Origin: Bacteroidales bacterium UBA3290
GTDB taxonomy: Bacteria; Bacteroidota; Bacteroidia; Bacteroidales; UBA932
Direction: 5' to 3'
Assembly (NCBI GenBank): GCA_002361615.1
Contig: DETK01000017.1
Span: forward strand, 1 to 64,000
DNA: 64,000 nt
Under the pieces are notes generated by a model. It saw nothing but the letters and a program-made list of their open reading frames with translations, was not told where the DNA came from and did not search any database. Of the stretch, positions 26,077 through 33,452 are shown piece after piece; positions within the stretch are counted from its first letter, which is position 1, and every line of letters starts with the position of its first letter. A program made the translations under genes and the position numbers.

Positions 26077-27261
26077 ATGGTCAAAGATATCACCTCTTCC
26101 GTCAAATTCATCGGTGTCGACGACCTCGACCTCGACCTGTTCGAGAGCCAGTACGTGGTTCCCGAAGGAATGTCATACAATTCATACGTAATCTTCGACG
26201 ACAAGACCGCCGTCCTCGACACGGCCGACGCCCGGAAGGGCGACGCCTGGGAGGCCAACCTGGCCGAAGCCCTCGGAGACCGTACGCCCGACTACCTGGT
26301 GGTCCACCACATGGAACCCGACCACTCTTCGCTCGTGGCCTGGATGCTGGAACGCTACCCTTCCGTGACGCTCGTGGCGACAGCCGCCGCCTTGAAGATG
26401 CTTCCCCAGTTCTTCGAAGGGATCGCGCTGGAAGGCCGCACCCTCGCTGTCAAGGAAGGCGATACGCTCTGCCTGGGCAGCCACACGCTCCGCTTTACGA
26501 TGGCCCCGATGGTCCACTGGCCGGAAGTCATGGTTTCGTATGAGTCTTCCGAGAAACTCCTGTTCTCGGCCGACGCCTTCGGCCGCTTCGGCGCGATGGA
26601 GAAGATCGCCTTCTGGGCATCGGACGATGACGACTGGGCCTGCGAAGCCCGCCGCTACTATTTCAACATCTGCGGCAAATACGGCGTCCAGGTGCAGAAC
26701 CTGCTCAAGAAACTGGCTGGTACGGACATCGCGATGATCTGCCCGCTCCACGGCCCGATCCTCAACGAGAACCTGGGCTACTATCTCGACCTCTACCAGA
26801 CCTGGAGCAGCTACGGCGTGGAATCCGAAGGCATCTTCGTGGCTTACGCCTCGATCCACGGCGGAACGGCTGCTGCCGCCGAGCGCTTCGCCGAGATCCT
26901 TCGCCGCAAAGGCTGTCCGAAAGTAGCTACAGCCGACCTCACCCGCGACGATCTGGCAGAAGGCGTGGAAGACGCCTTCCGCTACGGCAAGATGGTGCTG
27001 GCCGCCTCTTCTTATGACGCCGGCGTCTTTACGCCGATGCACGATTTCCTCTATCGCCTCCAGGCCAAGGGCTATCAGAAACGTACCGTCGGCTTGATCG
27101 AAAACGGCAGCTGGGCGCCCAGTGCCGGACGCGTGATGAAGGAGATGCTTGGCGCGATGAAAGAAATCACGCTCGTCGAACCGCTCGTGACCATCCGCAG
27201 CCGGATGCACGAGGCGGACCTTCCCAAACTCGAGGCGCTCGCCGATGCGATGCTTGCCTGA
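26077..27261 (+). CDS. fprA: Flavodiiron protein (FprA, A-type flavoprotein)
   Basis: A 394-residue cytoplasmic flavodiiron protein that reduces oxygen or nitric oxide to protect anaerobes. The N-terminal beta-lactamase-like domain carries the diiron ligands in HHMEPDHSS, MVHWPEVM, SADAFG and CPLHGPIL; the C-terminal flavodoxin domain starts near FVAYASIHGGTAAAAE (FMN binding). The rubredoxin or electron donor is not encoded next to it. The ATG at 26077 fits the promoter and the usual MVKDI-type N-terminus. Confidence 0.92.
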   Translation: MVKDITSSVKFIGVDDLDLDLFESQYVVPEGMSYNSYVIFDDKTAVLDTADARKGDAWEANLAEALGDRTPDYLVVHHMEPDHSSLVAWMLERYPSVTLVATAAALKMLPQFFEGIALEGRTLAVKEGDTLCLGSHTLRFTMAPMVHWPEVMVSYESSEKLLFSADAFGRFGAMEKIAFWASDDDDWACEARRYYFNICGKYGVQVQNLLKKLAGTDIAMICPLHGPILNENLGYYLDLYQTWSSYGVESEGIFVAYASIHGGTAAAAERFAEILRRKGCPKVATADLTRDDLAEGVEDAFRYGKMVLAASSYDAGVFTPMHDFLYRLQAKGYQKRTVGLIENGSWAPSAGRVMKEMLGAMKEITLVEPLVTIRSRMHEADLPKLEALADAMLA

Positions 27262-27267
27262 GCGAGT

Positions 27268-27900
27268 CTAGATCAGTTTCCGAAGATCGTCGATCATGTA
27301 ATCGGGATAAGCGCCGGCCAGTGTGTCGGCGCTTTGGTTTCCATACGTCACGGCGCAGGTGTGGCAGCCGGCATTGCGGCCCATCTCGATGTCGAAAGTC
27401 GTATCGCCGACGACCAGCGTCTCTTCCGGCTTGACGCCCAGTTTGGCCAGGATCAGATAGACCATATCGGGCGCCGGCTTGGACCGGGCGACTGACTCCA
27501 CGCCGAAACAGCGTTCGGTTGGGATGTAGCGGTCATATCCGAGCTGGTGCATCAGCATCTCGAGGGAGCGCTGCCCGCGCGACGAAGCGACAGCCATGGG
27601 AATACCCCGCTCATACAGCGTGCTGAGCGTCTCTTCCACACCCGGGAATCCGTCGATGAGCGGAACGGCCACCTCGTCGAAGATGGCCCGGTAGAGGATG
27701 ACGGCCTGGTCGGCTTCTTCCTCGCTCAGTCCTGCGCCGCGCGTGAAATTGAAGCGCAACGGCAGGCCGATCGTCGCCACCAGCGCCGCTTCGTCGGCTG
27801 GCGGAAAGCCCATGCGCCGCAGGGTTTCCTGCGAAGTGGCCAGGATGCCGCGCAAGGTGTCGCCCAGCGTCCCGTCGAAATCGAAGATGATAGCGGCCAT
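27268..27900 (-). CDS. HAD-superfamily hydrolase, phosphoglycolate phosphatase-like
   Basis: A 210-residue HAD hydrolase of the Gph/PGMB type. Motif I is DFDGTLGDT (nucleophile D7), motif II is ASSRGQ, and motifs III/IV are KPAPDMVYLIL and VGDTTFDIEMGRNAG. A helical cap lies between residues 15 and 80. Substrate uncertain: phosphoglycolate or another small phosphoester. Its ATG overlaps the stop of the upstream reductase gene by one base (TAATG), so it is translated as part of the three-gene redox cluster. Confidence 0.85.
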   Translation of the reverse strand: MAAIIFDFDGTLGDTLRGILATSQETLRRMGFPPADEAALVATIGLPLRFNFTRGAGLSEEEADQAVILYRAIFDEVAVPLIDGFPGVEETLSTLYERGIPMAVASSRGQRSLEMLMHQLGYDRYIPTERCFGVESVARSKPAPDMVYLILAKLGVKPEETLVVGDTTFDIEMGRNAGCHTCAVTYGNQSADTLAGAYPDYMIDDLRKLI

Positions 27901-29267
27901 TACAGGGGCGACTTGTCGCGGAGCAGCTGTTCGGTATAAGCTTCAATGTGCCGCATCCGGCCCGGGATCGGGATGCGCTGCGGGCAGGCGTCCACGCACT
28001 GGGCGCAGCCGATGCAATGGTCGGCCTGCTGCAGTTTGGCCAGGCTGCGGTCGAGGCTTACCAGATAGGCGCGGCGTGCCTTGCGATAGGCGGGATCCTG
28101 CTTGTCTTCCTCGACGTTGCCTTCATTGATGCATTTGTTATAGTGCGAGAAGACACCGGGGATATCCACGCCGTAGGGGCAGGGCATGCAGTACTTGCAG
28201 TCGGTGCAGGGGATGAGCGGGAAGTTCACATAGACCTTGGCGATTTCTTCGAGCAGCTCCAGATCGCTGTCCGTCAGCGGCTCCAGCGGGCAGAAGGTGC
28301 TGAGATTATCGACCAGGTGCTCCTTGTAGGTCATGCCGCTGAGGGCGGTCATCACACGGGGATGGGTGCCGCAGAAGCGGAAAGCCCAGGAAGCGATCGA
28401 AGCGCCGGGGGCACGGGCCAGCAGCTGCTTGGCCGCGTAGTCGGGCAGGTTGGCGAGCCGTCCGCCGAGAAGCGGTTCCATGATGACCACGGGGATGCCG
28501 CGCTTGTCGAGTTCGTTGTAGAGATACGAGGCGTTGACGTTGCGGGGGTTGAGGAGCTGGGCATGGTTCCAGTCCATGTAGTTCATCTGGATCTGGACGA
28601 AGTCCCAGTGGTATTTGTCGTGCTGTGACAGCAGGTAGTCGAACACCTGCTGGTCGCCGTGGAACGAAAAGCCGAGGTTGCGGATGCGGCCGGCCTCCCG
28701 CTCCTTGAGCAGGAATTCCAGCAGGCCGTTCTTGAAGAAGCGCTCGTTGAGCACGTCCATGCTGCTCAGCTGGCCGCGGGAACCACCCACGGCGTGGAGC
28801 AGATAGTAGTCGATGTAGTCGGTCTGGAGCGCCTCGAAGGAGTGGCGGTACATCTTCATGGCGAAGTCGAACGTGTATACACTGCTGTTCGACATCTTTG
28901 TGGCAATCTTGTAGCTGCTGCGCGGATGGCGTTTCAGGGCGATGCCGGTCACGGTCTCCGACTGGCCCTGCCCGTAGACGGGTGCCGTGTCGAAGTAGTT
29001 GACGCCGTGTTCGAGGGCGTAGTCCACCAGGGCGTTGACCTGTTCCTGGTCGATGACGGTCTTGCCGTCCGCATCGGTAGTGGTAGGCCAGCGCATGCAG
29101 CCGTAGCCGAGCAGCGACACATCCTCGCCGCGCAAGTCCTTGCGGTAGGTCATCGTCCCGGGTTCCTTGGGGGCCGAAGCGGATTGAGGGGTCTTGTCAG
29201 TACAAGCCGCGGCAGCCACAACGGCAGCCCCTGTTGCAGATATCTTGATAAAGTCTCGACGTTTCAT
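27900..29267 (-). CDS. Aldo/keto reductase with C-terminal 4Fe-4S domain
   Basis: A 455-residue protein with a twin-arginine type N-terminus (MKRRDFIKISATGAAVVAA, then AACTDK), so likely exported or membrane-attached. The aldo/keto reductase barrel shows NYFDTAPVYGQG, KIATKM and YYLLHAVGG (tetrad residues D, Y, K, H). The C-terminus has CTDCKYCMPCPYGVD with a later cysteine, and CIGCAQCVDACPQRIP, which can bind two 4Fe-4S clusters. The true substrate is unknown. It lies 9 bases after a membrane polyferredoxin gene, so it may draw electrons from that protein. Confidence 0.88.
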   Translation of the reverse strand: MKRRDFIKISATGAAVVAAAACTDKTPQSASAPKEPGTMTYRKDLRGEDVSLLGYGCMRWPTTTDADGKTVIDQEQVNALVDYALEHGVNYFDTAPVYGQGQSETVTGIALKRHPRSSYKIATKMSNSSVYTFDFAMKMYRHSFEALQTDYIDYYLLHAVGGSRGQLSSMDVLNERFFKNGLLEFLLKEREAGRIRNLGFSFHGDQQVFDYLLSQHDKYHWDFVQIQMNYMDWNHAQLLNPRNVNASYLYNELDKRGIPVVIMEPLLGGRLANLPDYAAKQLLARAPGASIASWAFRFCGTHPRVMTALSGMTYKEHLVDNLSTFCPLEPLTDSDLELLEEIAKVYVNFPLIPCTDCKYCMPCPYGVDIPGVFSHYNKCINEGNVEEDKQDPAYRKARRAYLVSLDRSLAKLQQADHCIGCAQCVDACPQRIPIPGRMRHIEAYTEQLLRDKSPL

Positions 29268-29276
29268 GGCTCCAGC

Positions 29277-30761
29277 TTATCTTTCTTTATGTACTTCGTG
29301 TCCTTCAACATAGATGGCGCTCACCGGACGGGCCGGGCAATGGAATTCGCACGCGCCGCAACCGATGCACTGCTCCGGATTGACAGCCGGAACACGCAGC
29401 TTTTCGTTGTCCTGGCTCTTGACCATCGTGATGGCGCCGACCGGGCAGTGGCGGGCGCAGTTTCCGCAGTTGACCTTGTCGCGGTTCACTACGCAGTTCT
29501 CGGGGATGACCACGGCGTGGCCGATCTGGATGGCGCTCTTGTCTGCCGTACTTTCCACCAGGCGGATGGCGCCGGTAGGGCAGACCTCGGAGCAGCGGGT
29601 GCATTCGATGCGGCAGAAGCCTTCGTCGAAGGCCATTTCAGGCTGCATCAGGCGGTCCAGGCGGGTAGATGGCCGCAGCACGTTGTTCGGGCATTTGCTC
29701 ACGCAGAGCTGGCATGCGGTGCAGTGGCTGTAGAAGTTCTTCTGGCTCACGGCGCCGGCCGGTACGGGCGTCGTCGTGCGCGGCGGCACTTGCTTGTCTT
29801 CCAGTTTCGCCACGCCTTCGGCCAGCTTCTTTTTCTTGGCTTCTACCGTAGCGGCACCGGCGAACAGGGCCAGGCCGGTGATGAAGGCCCGGCGCTCCGC
29901 TCCATTCTGCGGTTCCGCTCCGCTGCGTTTCGCTACCTTCGGATAGAACTTGTATTGGATGGCGTGGCTGTGGCAGTTTTCGATGCAGTCGAAACAGGCG
30001 ACGCAGCGGCTGTAGTCGATGGCGTGGTTCTTCGTGTCGATGCAGGAGGCTTTGCAGCGCTTGCCGCAGACCGTACAATTGATGCACTTGTCCGTATCGA
30101 TCACCGGGCGGAACAGCGAGAAGCGCGAGAGCAGACCGAGCGTCGTGCCGACCGGGCAGACGGTGTTGCACCAGGTGCGCCCGCCTCTCCAGGCCAGGAC
30201 CACTACAATAATAAAGGTAACCACTGCCACGATCAGCACGGGAAGGCTCTTCAGATAGACTTCCGTGGGATAGAAGGCGTAGCTTCCGAAGTGGGCGGAG
30301 ATGGCGGCCAGCAGGTTGTTGATCCAGCCGTAGATGGGGGCGAACAATGCCGTGGCGATGCGTCCGTAGGCGCTGTACGGTGCGATGAGGAGGGCTACGG
30401 CGTTGAGCCCGAGCACCAGCAGCACGATGAACACCACGAGCAGTCCGTAGCGCAGCCATTTGATCTCCCGCGTGTAGTGGAAGCGGTTCTTCTTGCCTTT
30501 GCGCCTGCCGCTGAGCCAGGAAACGATGTCCTGGAAGACGCCAAGCGGGCAGATGACGGAGCAATAGACCCTGCCGAAAAGAAGGGTCAGTACGGCCAGG
30601 CCGATGATGACGGCCAGGTTCAGGGCCAGCACGGCCGGCAGCAGCTGGATCTTGGCCATCCAGCCGAACCAGGTGTGCAGCGCGCCGGTGAAATCGAGGA
30701 AAAGCAGCGTAATCAGAATGAAGAAAACGGCTGCTACGGTTATTCGGACCTTGCGTAGCAT
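29277..30761 (-). CDS. Membrane-bound polyferredoxin (NapH/CcoG-like 4Fe-4S protein)
   Basis: A 494-residue membrane iron-sulfur protein. Membrane segments (about 5-25, 40-60, 85-110, 160-185) carry the NapH-like motifs CSVICPLG and CNTVCPVG. After these come cytoplasmic or periplasmic clusters CINCTVCGKRCKASC, CVACFDCIENC, CTACQLCVSKCP, CTRCSEVCPTG, CGNCARHCPVG and CIGCGACEFHCP, enough for about six 4Fe-4S centres. It probably links the quinone pool to soluble redox partners such as the neighbouring Fe-S aldo/keto reductase. First gene of the cluster, with a near-consensus promoter. Confidence 0.85.
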   Translation of the reverse strand: MLRKVRITVAAVFFILITLLFLDFTGALHTWFGWMAKIQLLPAVLALNLAVIIGLAVLTLLFGRVYCSVICPLGVFQDIVSWLSGRRKGKKNRFHYTREIKWLRYGLLVVFIVLLVLGLNAVALLIAPYSAYGRIATALFAPIYGWINNLLAAISAHFGSYAFYPTEVYLKSLPVLIVAVVTFIIVVVLAWRGGRTWCNTVCPVGTTLGLLSRFSLFRPVIDTDKCINCTVCGKRCKASCIDTKNHAIDYSRCVACFDCIENCHSHAIQYKFYPKVAKRSGAEPQNGAERRAFITGLALFAGAATVEAKKKKLAEGVAKLEDKQVPPRTTTPVPAGAVSQKNFYSHCTACQLCVSKCPNNVLRPSTRLDRLMQPEMAFDEGFCRIECTRCSEVCPTGAIRLVESTADKSAIQIGHAVVIPENCVVNRDKVNCGNCARHCPVGAITMVKSQDNEKLRVPAVNPEQCIGCGACEFHCPARPVSAIYVEGHEVHKER

Positions 30762-30778
30762 TTTGGAAATATTTTTTA

Positions 30779-30809
30779 CAAAGTTAAGCGCAAAATTTGT
30801 ATTCCCAAA
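30779..30809 (-). promoter_or_regulatory. Promoter of the polyferredoxin cluster
   Basis: On the minus strand TTTG (30806-30809), 19 bases, TAACTTTG (30779-30786): a full consensus match. The start near 30772 leaves an 11-base leader. Confidence 0.68.
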
Positions 30810-30827
30810 AAAAGATTCTTAACTTTG
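30796..30827 (+). promoter_or_regulatory. Promoter of the OmpA/TPR protein gene
   Basis: TTTG (30796-30799), 20 bases, TAACTTTG (30820-30827): a full consensus match, interleaved with the divergent promoter. The start near 30834 gives an AT-rich leader of about 75 bases, as seen for strongly expressed envelope proteins. Confidence 0.7.
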
Positions 30828-30908
30828 GGGTTGCTAAGTGTGTCAGCACTGGATTGTATTGTAACACCTTACGTAAATAATTAATAGTTAACTAAATAAA
30901 CAAAAAAC

Positions 30909-32381
30909 ATGAAAAAATTGAGTACTTTGTTCGCAGCCGTCGCTCTGATGCTGGTTGCAACGTTCACCGCTTCGGCAGTGGATAACACCTACAAAGTGGG
31001 CAACGGCTACGTTACCGTCACGGTCAGTGAACTGGCCCCCAGCGCTGACGGCAAGACGCTGGTTACCTGCTACAACATGGATGTGGCTCCGGAAGTCTTC
31101 AACGACTGCGCTTCCGTGATCCTCACCCCGCTGGTGCGCGACAATGATGGTCACAAGAACCTGATCGAGGTCGTGGTCGTCAGCCCCGAAGGCGCCAACA
31201 TCAACACCGAATGGCTGCAGAGCCAGTGCTACAGCGTGTGCGACCCGAACCGTGTCCGTTTCGTCACCGCCCGCAAAGGCGAGACCGCTCACGTGAAGAC
31301 CTGCACCAACATCCCTTACGACAACTGGATGGACGACGGCGCCGCTTTCTATGTGACGACCCAGCAGGTTACCTTCAAACCGAACTGTATCAAGAACTAC
31401 CCGGGTGAGGAATACATCTGCGACATCCCGTACCTCGCCAAACCGCTCGTGGTCGATCCCGTGATGGCTCCGATTCCGGTCGAGGCCAAGCTGGAAGGCG
31501 ACCGTATCCTCCGCACCAAACTGTTCTACCCGGTCAACGTGACCAAGAAGGTTGACAACTACCTCGAGAACGCTGAAGCCCTCGAGCTCCTCAATACCCT
31601 CGACAGAGGTAACTTCGAAGTGACCGGCATCAACATCGAAGGCTGGGCCTCCCCTGAAGCTACCGTGGCTTACAACAAGAACCTCTCGATCAACCGTGCG
31701 AAGACCGTCAAGAACATCATCGCCGACAAATACAACTTCCCTCAGGATGTCTATTCTGTCAACGGCAACGGTGAGTACTGGGATTCCATCATCGACTATG
31801 TCGACAACAGCGAAGAGCCCGTCATCGCCAGCAACCGTGAGGCCCTCAAGGACGCCATCGCTTCCAACGGTGACCTCGACAAACGTGAAGCTGCCATCAA
31901 GAAGATCGACGGTGGCAAGCCGTACAAGAACATCTTCGACGCCGTTTACCCGCGCAGCCGCTTCGCCGAAGCTGTGGTTTCCTTCCGCAACAAGGGCTAC
32001 AACCAGGCTGACTGCATGAAACTCTACAAGGCCGATCCGAAGAACCTCTCCGCTGACGAGTACGTGCTCCTGATCCAGGACGGCGCTTCGCAGGATGTGG
32101 TTGACAACGCCGTGAAGCTCTACCCGAACGATCCGCGCGTGGCCGCTGTCGCCGCTGCCAAGGCTTACGAAGCCGGCAACATCGAAAAAGCCATCGAGCT
32201 CTACAAGAAGGCCGGCAACTCCGAGGAAGTTTACAACAACCTCGCTGCCTGCTACCTGGCCAAGGGTGACGCCGAGAACGCCAAGGCCTGCCTCGAGAAA
32301 GTGACCGATCCGAAGCTCTCCGAGACCAACGCCAACGAACTCCGCAAGGTCGTCCTCAATAACAAGTTCTTCGGCAAATAA
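30909..32381 (+). CDS. Envelope protein with OmpA-like segment and C-terminal TPR region
   Basis: A 490-residue exported protein (signal peptide to about TASA, residue 23). An N-terminal beta-rich domain (about 25-190) is followed by an OmpA/MotB-like segment with NIEGWASPEATVAYN and LSINRAKTVKNII, which could bind peptidoglycan. The C-terminus (about 355-480) has TPR-like helices (AAKAYEAGNIEKAIELYKKA, YNNLAACYLAKGDAENAK). Similar Bacteroidales proteins occur near fimbrial and DUF3868-type genes; the exact family is not certain. A strong promoter, long leader and strong terminator point to high expression as a single gene. Confidence 0.65.
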   Translation: MKKLSTLFAAVALMLVATFTASAVDNTYKVGNGYVTVTVSELAPSADGKTLVTCYNMDVAPEVFNDCASVILTPLVRDNDGHKNLIEVVVVSPEGANINTEWLQSQCYSVCDPNRVRFVTARKGETAHVKTCTNIPYDNWMDDGAAFYVTTQQVTFKPNCIKNYPGEEYICDIPYLAKPLVVDPVMAPIPVEAKLEGDRILRTKLFYPVNVTKKVDNYLENAEALELLNTLDRGNFEVTGINIEGWASPEATVAYNKNLSINRAKTVKNIIADKYNFPQDVYSVNGNGEYWDSIIDYVDNSEEPVIASNREALKDAIASNGDLDKREAAIKKIDGGKPYKNIFDAVYPRSRFAEAVVSFRNKGYNQADCMKLYKADPKNLSADEYVLLIQDGASQDVVDNAVKLYPNDPRVAAVAAAKAYEAGNIEKAIELYKKAGNSEEVYNNLAACYLAKGDAENAKACLEKVTDPKLSETNANELRKVVLNNKFFGK

Positions 32382-32408
32382 ATCCCTGCCGAAAACGTGA
32401 AACCGAAA

Positions 32409-32434
32409 GGGGAGGGGCCAACCCTCCCCTTTTC
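32409..32434 (+). terminator. Rho-independent terminator of the OmpA/TPR gene
   Basis: GGGGAGGG (32409-32416) pairs with CCCTCCCC (32422-32429), followed by TTTT. It lies 27 bases after the stop and just before the tRNA gene. Confidence 0.8.
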
Positions 32435-32440
32435 CTACCT

Positions 32441-32525
32441 GCCCTGGTGGTGGAATGGTAGACACGAGGGACTTAAAATCCCTTGGACCGCAAAGTCCGT
32501 GCGGGTTCGATTCCCGCCCGGGGCA
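32441..32525 (+). tRNA. tRNA-Leu (anticodon UAA)
   Basis: An 85-base class II tRNA. The acceptor stem is GCCCTGG with CCGGGGC and discriminator A. The anticodon stem AGGGA/TCCCT encloses the loop CTTAAAA, giving anticodon TAA. A long variable arm (TGGACCGCAAAGTCCG) and T arm GCGGG-TTCGATT-CCCGC follow. CCA is not encoded. The 3' end of the gene is the left attachment site of the island that follows. Confidence 0.95.
32512..32525 (+). repeat. attL-like 14-bp direct repeat (tRNA-Leu 3' end)
   Basis: TCCCGCCCGGGGCA at the tRNA 3' end is repeated exactly at 48607-48620, where base composition returns to that of the host. This is the usual mark of site-specific integration into a tRNA gene. Confidence 0.75.
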
Positions 32526-32529
32526 CCTT

Positions 32530-32570
32530 AAAAGAGCTAACTGGCTGATTTTCAGCGGTTAGCTCTTTTT
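32530..32570 (+). terminator. Terminator just inside the island's left end
   Basis: AAAAGAGCTAAC (32530-32541) pairs with GTTAGCTCTTTT (32558-32569), followed by T residues. It would end transcription from the tRNA. Confidence 0.75.
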
Positions 32571-32580
32571 GTATCTCGGT

Positions 32581-32621
32581 TTTTGGCGACATTTTGGCGA
32601 CTTAGGGGAGTTTTTGCCGAC
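32581..32621 (+). repeat. Three short direct repeats TTTTGGCGAC near the attachment site
   Basis: TTTTGGCGAC at 32581-32590 and 32592-32601, and a variant TTTTGCCGAC at 32612-32621. Direct repeats 60-100 bases from an attachment core can be arm-type integrase sites. No copy was seen near the right end. Confidence 0.4.
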
Positions 32622-32716
32622 TTTTGGGCTTGTTTCTTCCCCTTTATTGTGACCGGATTAATACAATGACAAGAGAAGGAGATAACATCTCTTTATGGGT
32701 TCTCGTCCTCTCCGCC

Positions 32717-32750
32717 AATATCCCTTACAGAGCGTTCTGTAAGGGATATT
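32717..32750. terminator. Perfect 15-bp stem-loop, probable terminator
   Basis: AATATCCCTTACAGA (32717-32731) pairs perfectly with TCTGTAAGGGATATT (32736-32750) across the loop GCGT, followed by TCGTTTCT. No gene ends here, so it may be the scar of a lost gene. The rest of 32571-32852 has no credible gene. Confidence 0.5.
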
Positions 32751-32852
32751 TCGTTTCTAGTGTGACAAAAAGTGTGTCAAAATAGGTTATTTGAGGCCTT
32801 CTAAATGTACGTGGAGAGTCACGTCTATTGGTAGAGATTAAAGGGAGAAAGG

Positions 32853-33377
32853 TCAGAGGGATTTCACCTCTTCCAAGAGGGATTGCTCTCTTTCCTTCCG
32901 CTCTCTCCTCTCCCGCCGATACTCTTCCCGTGCTTTTTCCCTTTCTTCTTGGGCGGCTCGATAGGCTTCGCCGTTCCGGACAATTTCACCGGCTACCCGG
33001 TTGATGGTTTCATCAAGGTTCGCTTTTTTCAGCTGACACTCCCAGACAATGATGACGCTCCATCCTTTTGCCTCCAGCTTTCGCCACACCTCCTGATCCC
33101 GCTCCTGGTTCCGAGCAACCTTGGCCATCCAGAACTCAGTGTTGGTCTTGGGAACAGTATAATACTTACAGTCCTTGTGGCCATGCCAAAAGCATCCGTG
33201 AACGAAGATTGCCGTCCGATACTTTGGCAACACGATATCCGGCCTCCCAGGGAGACGTTTATCATTTACCCTGTAGCGAAAACCTTGACGCCACAGACAA
33301 AGACGCAGACGTCGTTCCGGGCCAGTGTTCTTGGCTCGATTGTGCGACATACATTTGAAACGCTGTTCGGGTGTCAT
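32853..33377 (-). CDS. vsr: Very short patch repair endonuclease Vsr
   Basis: A 174-residue Vsr nuclease that nicks next to T:G mismatches left when 5-methylcytosine deaminates. Family motifs are MSHNRAKNTGPERRLR at the N-terminus, the catalytic LPGRPDIVLPKY (Asp of GRPDIV), and VHGCFWHGHKDC with zinc-binding Cys/His. A highly charged C-terminal helix (about 135-174) is an extension. Its presence with a C5-methyltransferase in the same island fits the usual pairing. Divergent from the nuclease gene, 75 bases away. Confidence 0.93.
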   Translation of the reverse strand: MTPEQRFKCMSHNRAKNTGPERRLRLCLWRQGFRYRVNDKRLPGRPDIVLPKYRTAIFVHGCFWHGHKDCKYYTVPKTNTEFWMAKVARNQERDQEVWRKLEAKGWSVIIVWECQLKKANLDETINRVAGEIVRNGEAYRAAQEEREKAREEYRRERRERKEREQSLLEEVKSL

Positions 33378-33396
33378 TGTGAAATGGGCTACACTG

Positions 33397-33434
33397 CAAA
33401 TTTACACAGAATTAGATGAAAATGATTAACTTTG
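33397..33434. promoter_or_regulatory. Divergent -7 boxes between vsr and the nuclease gene
   Basis: TAAATTTG on the minus strand (33397-33404) is for vsr; TAACTTTG on the plus strand (33427-33434) is for the nuclease, with a predicted start about 12 bases before ATG 33453. The upstream TTG at 33432 lies within this box, so it is not the start codon. The -33 elements are weak. Confidence 0.5.
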
Positions 33435-33452
33435 ACCCAAGCATCCTACTTT

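Noticed and set aside
32690..32716. A stretch resembling the 3' end of a tRNA-Ser (GGGTTCTCG, CTCTCCGCCA)
   Set aside because: The T-arm does not fold properly and no 5' part exists. It may be an old attachment scar, but this is too weak to call.
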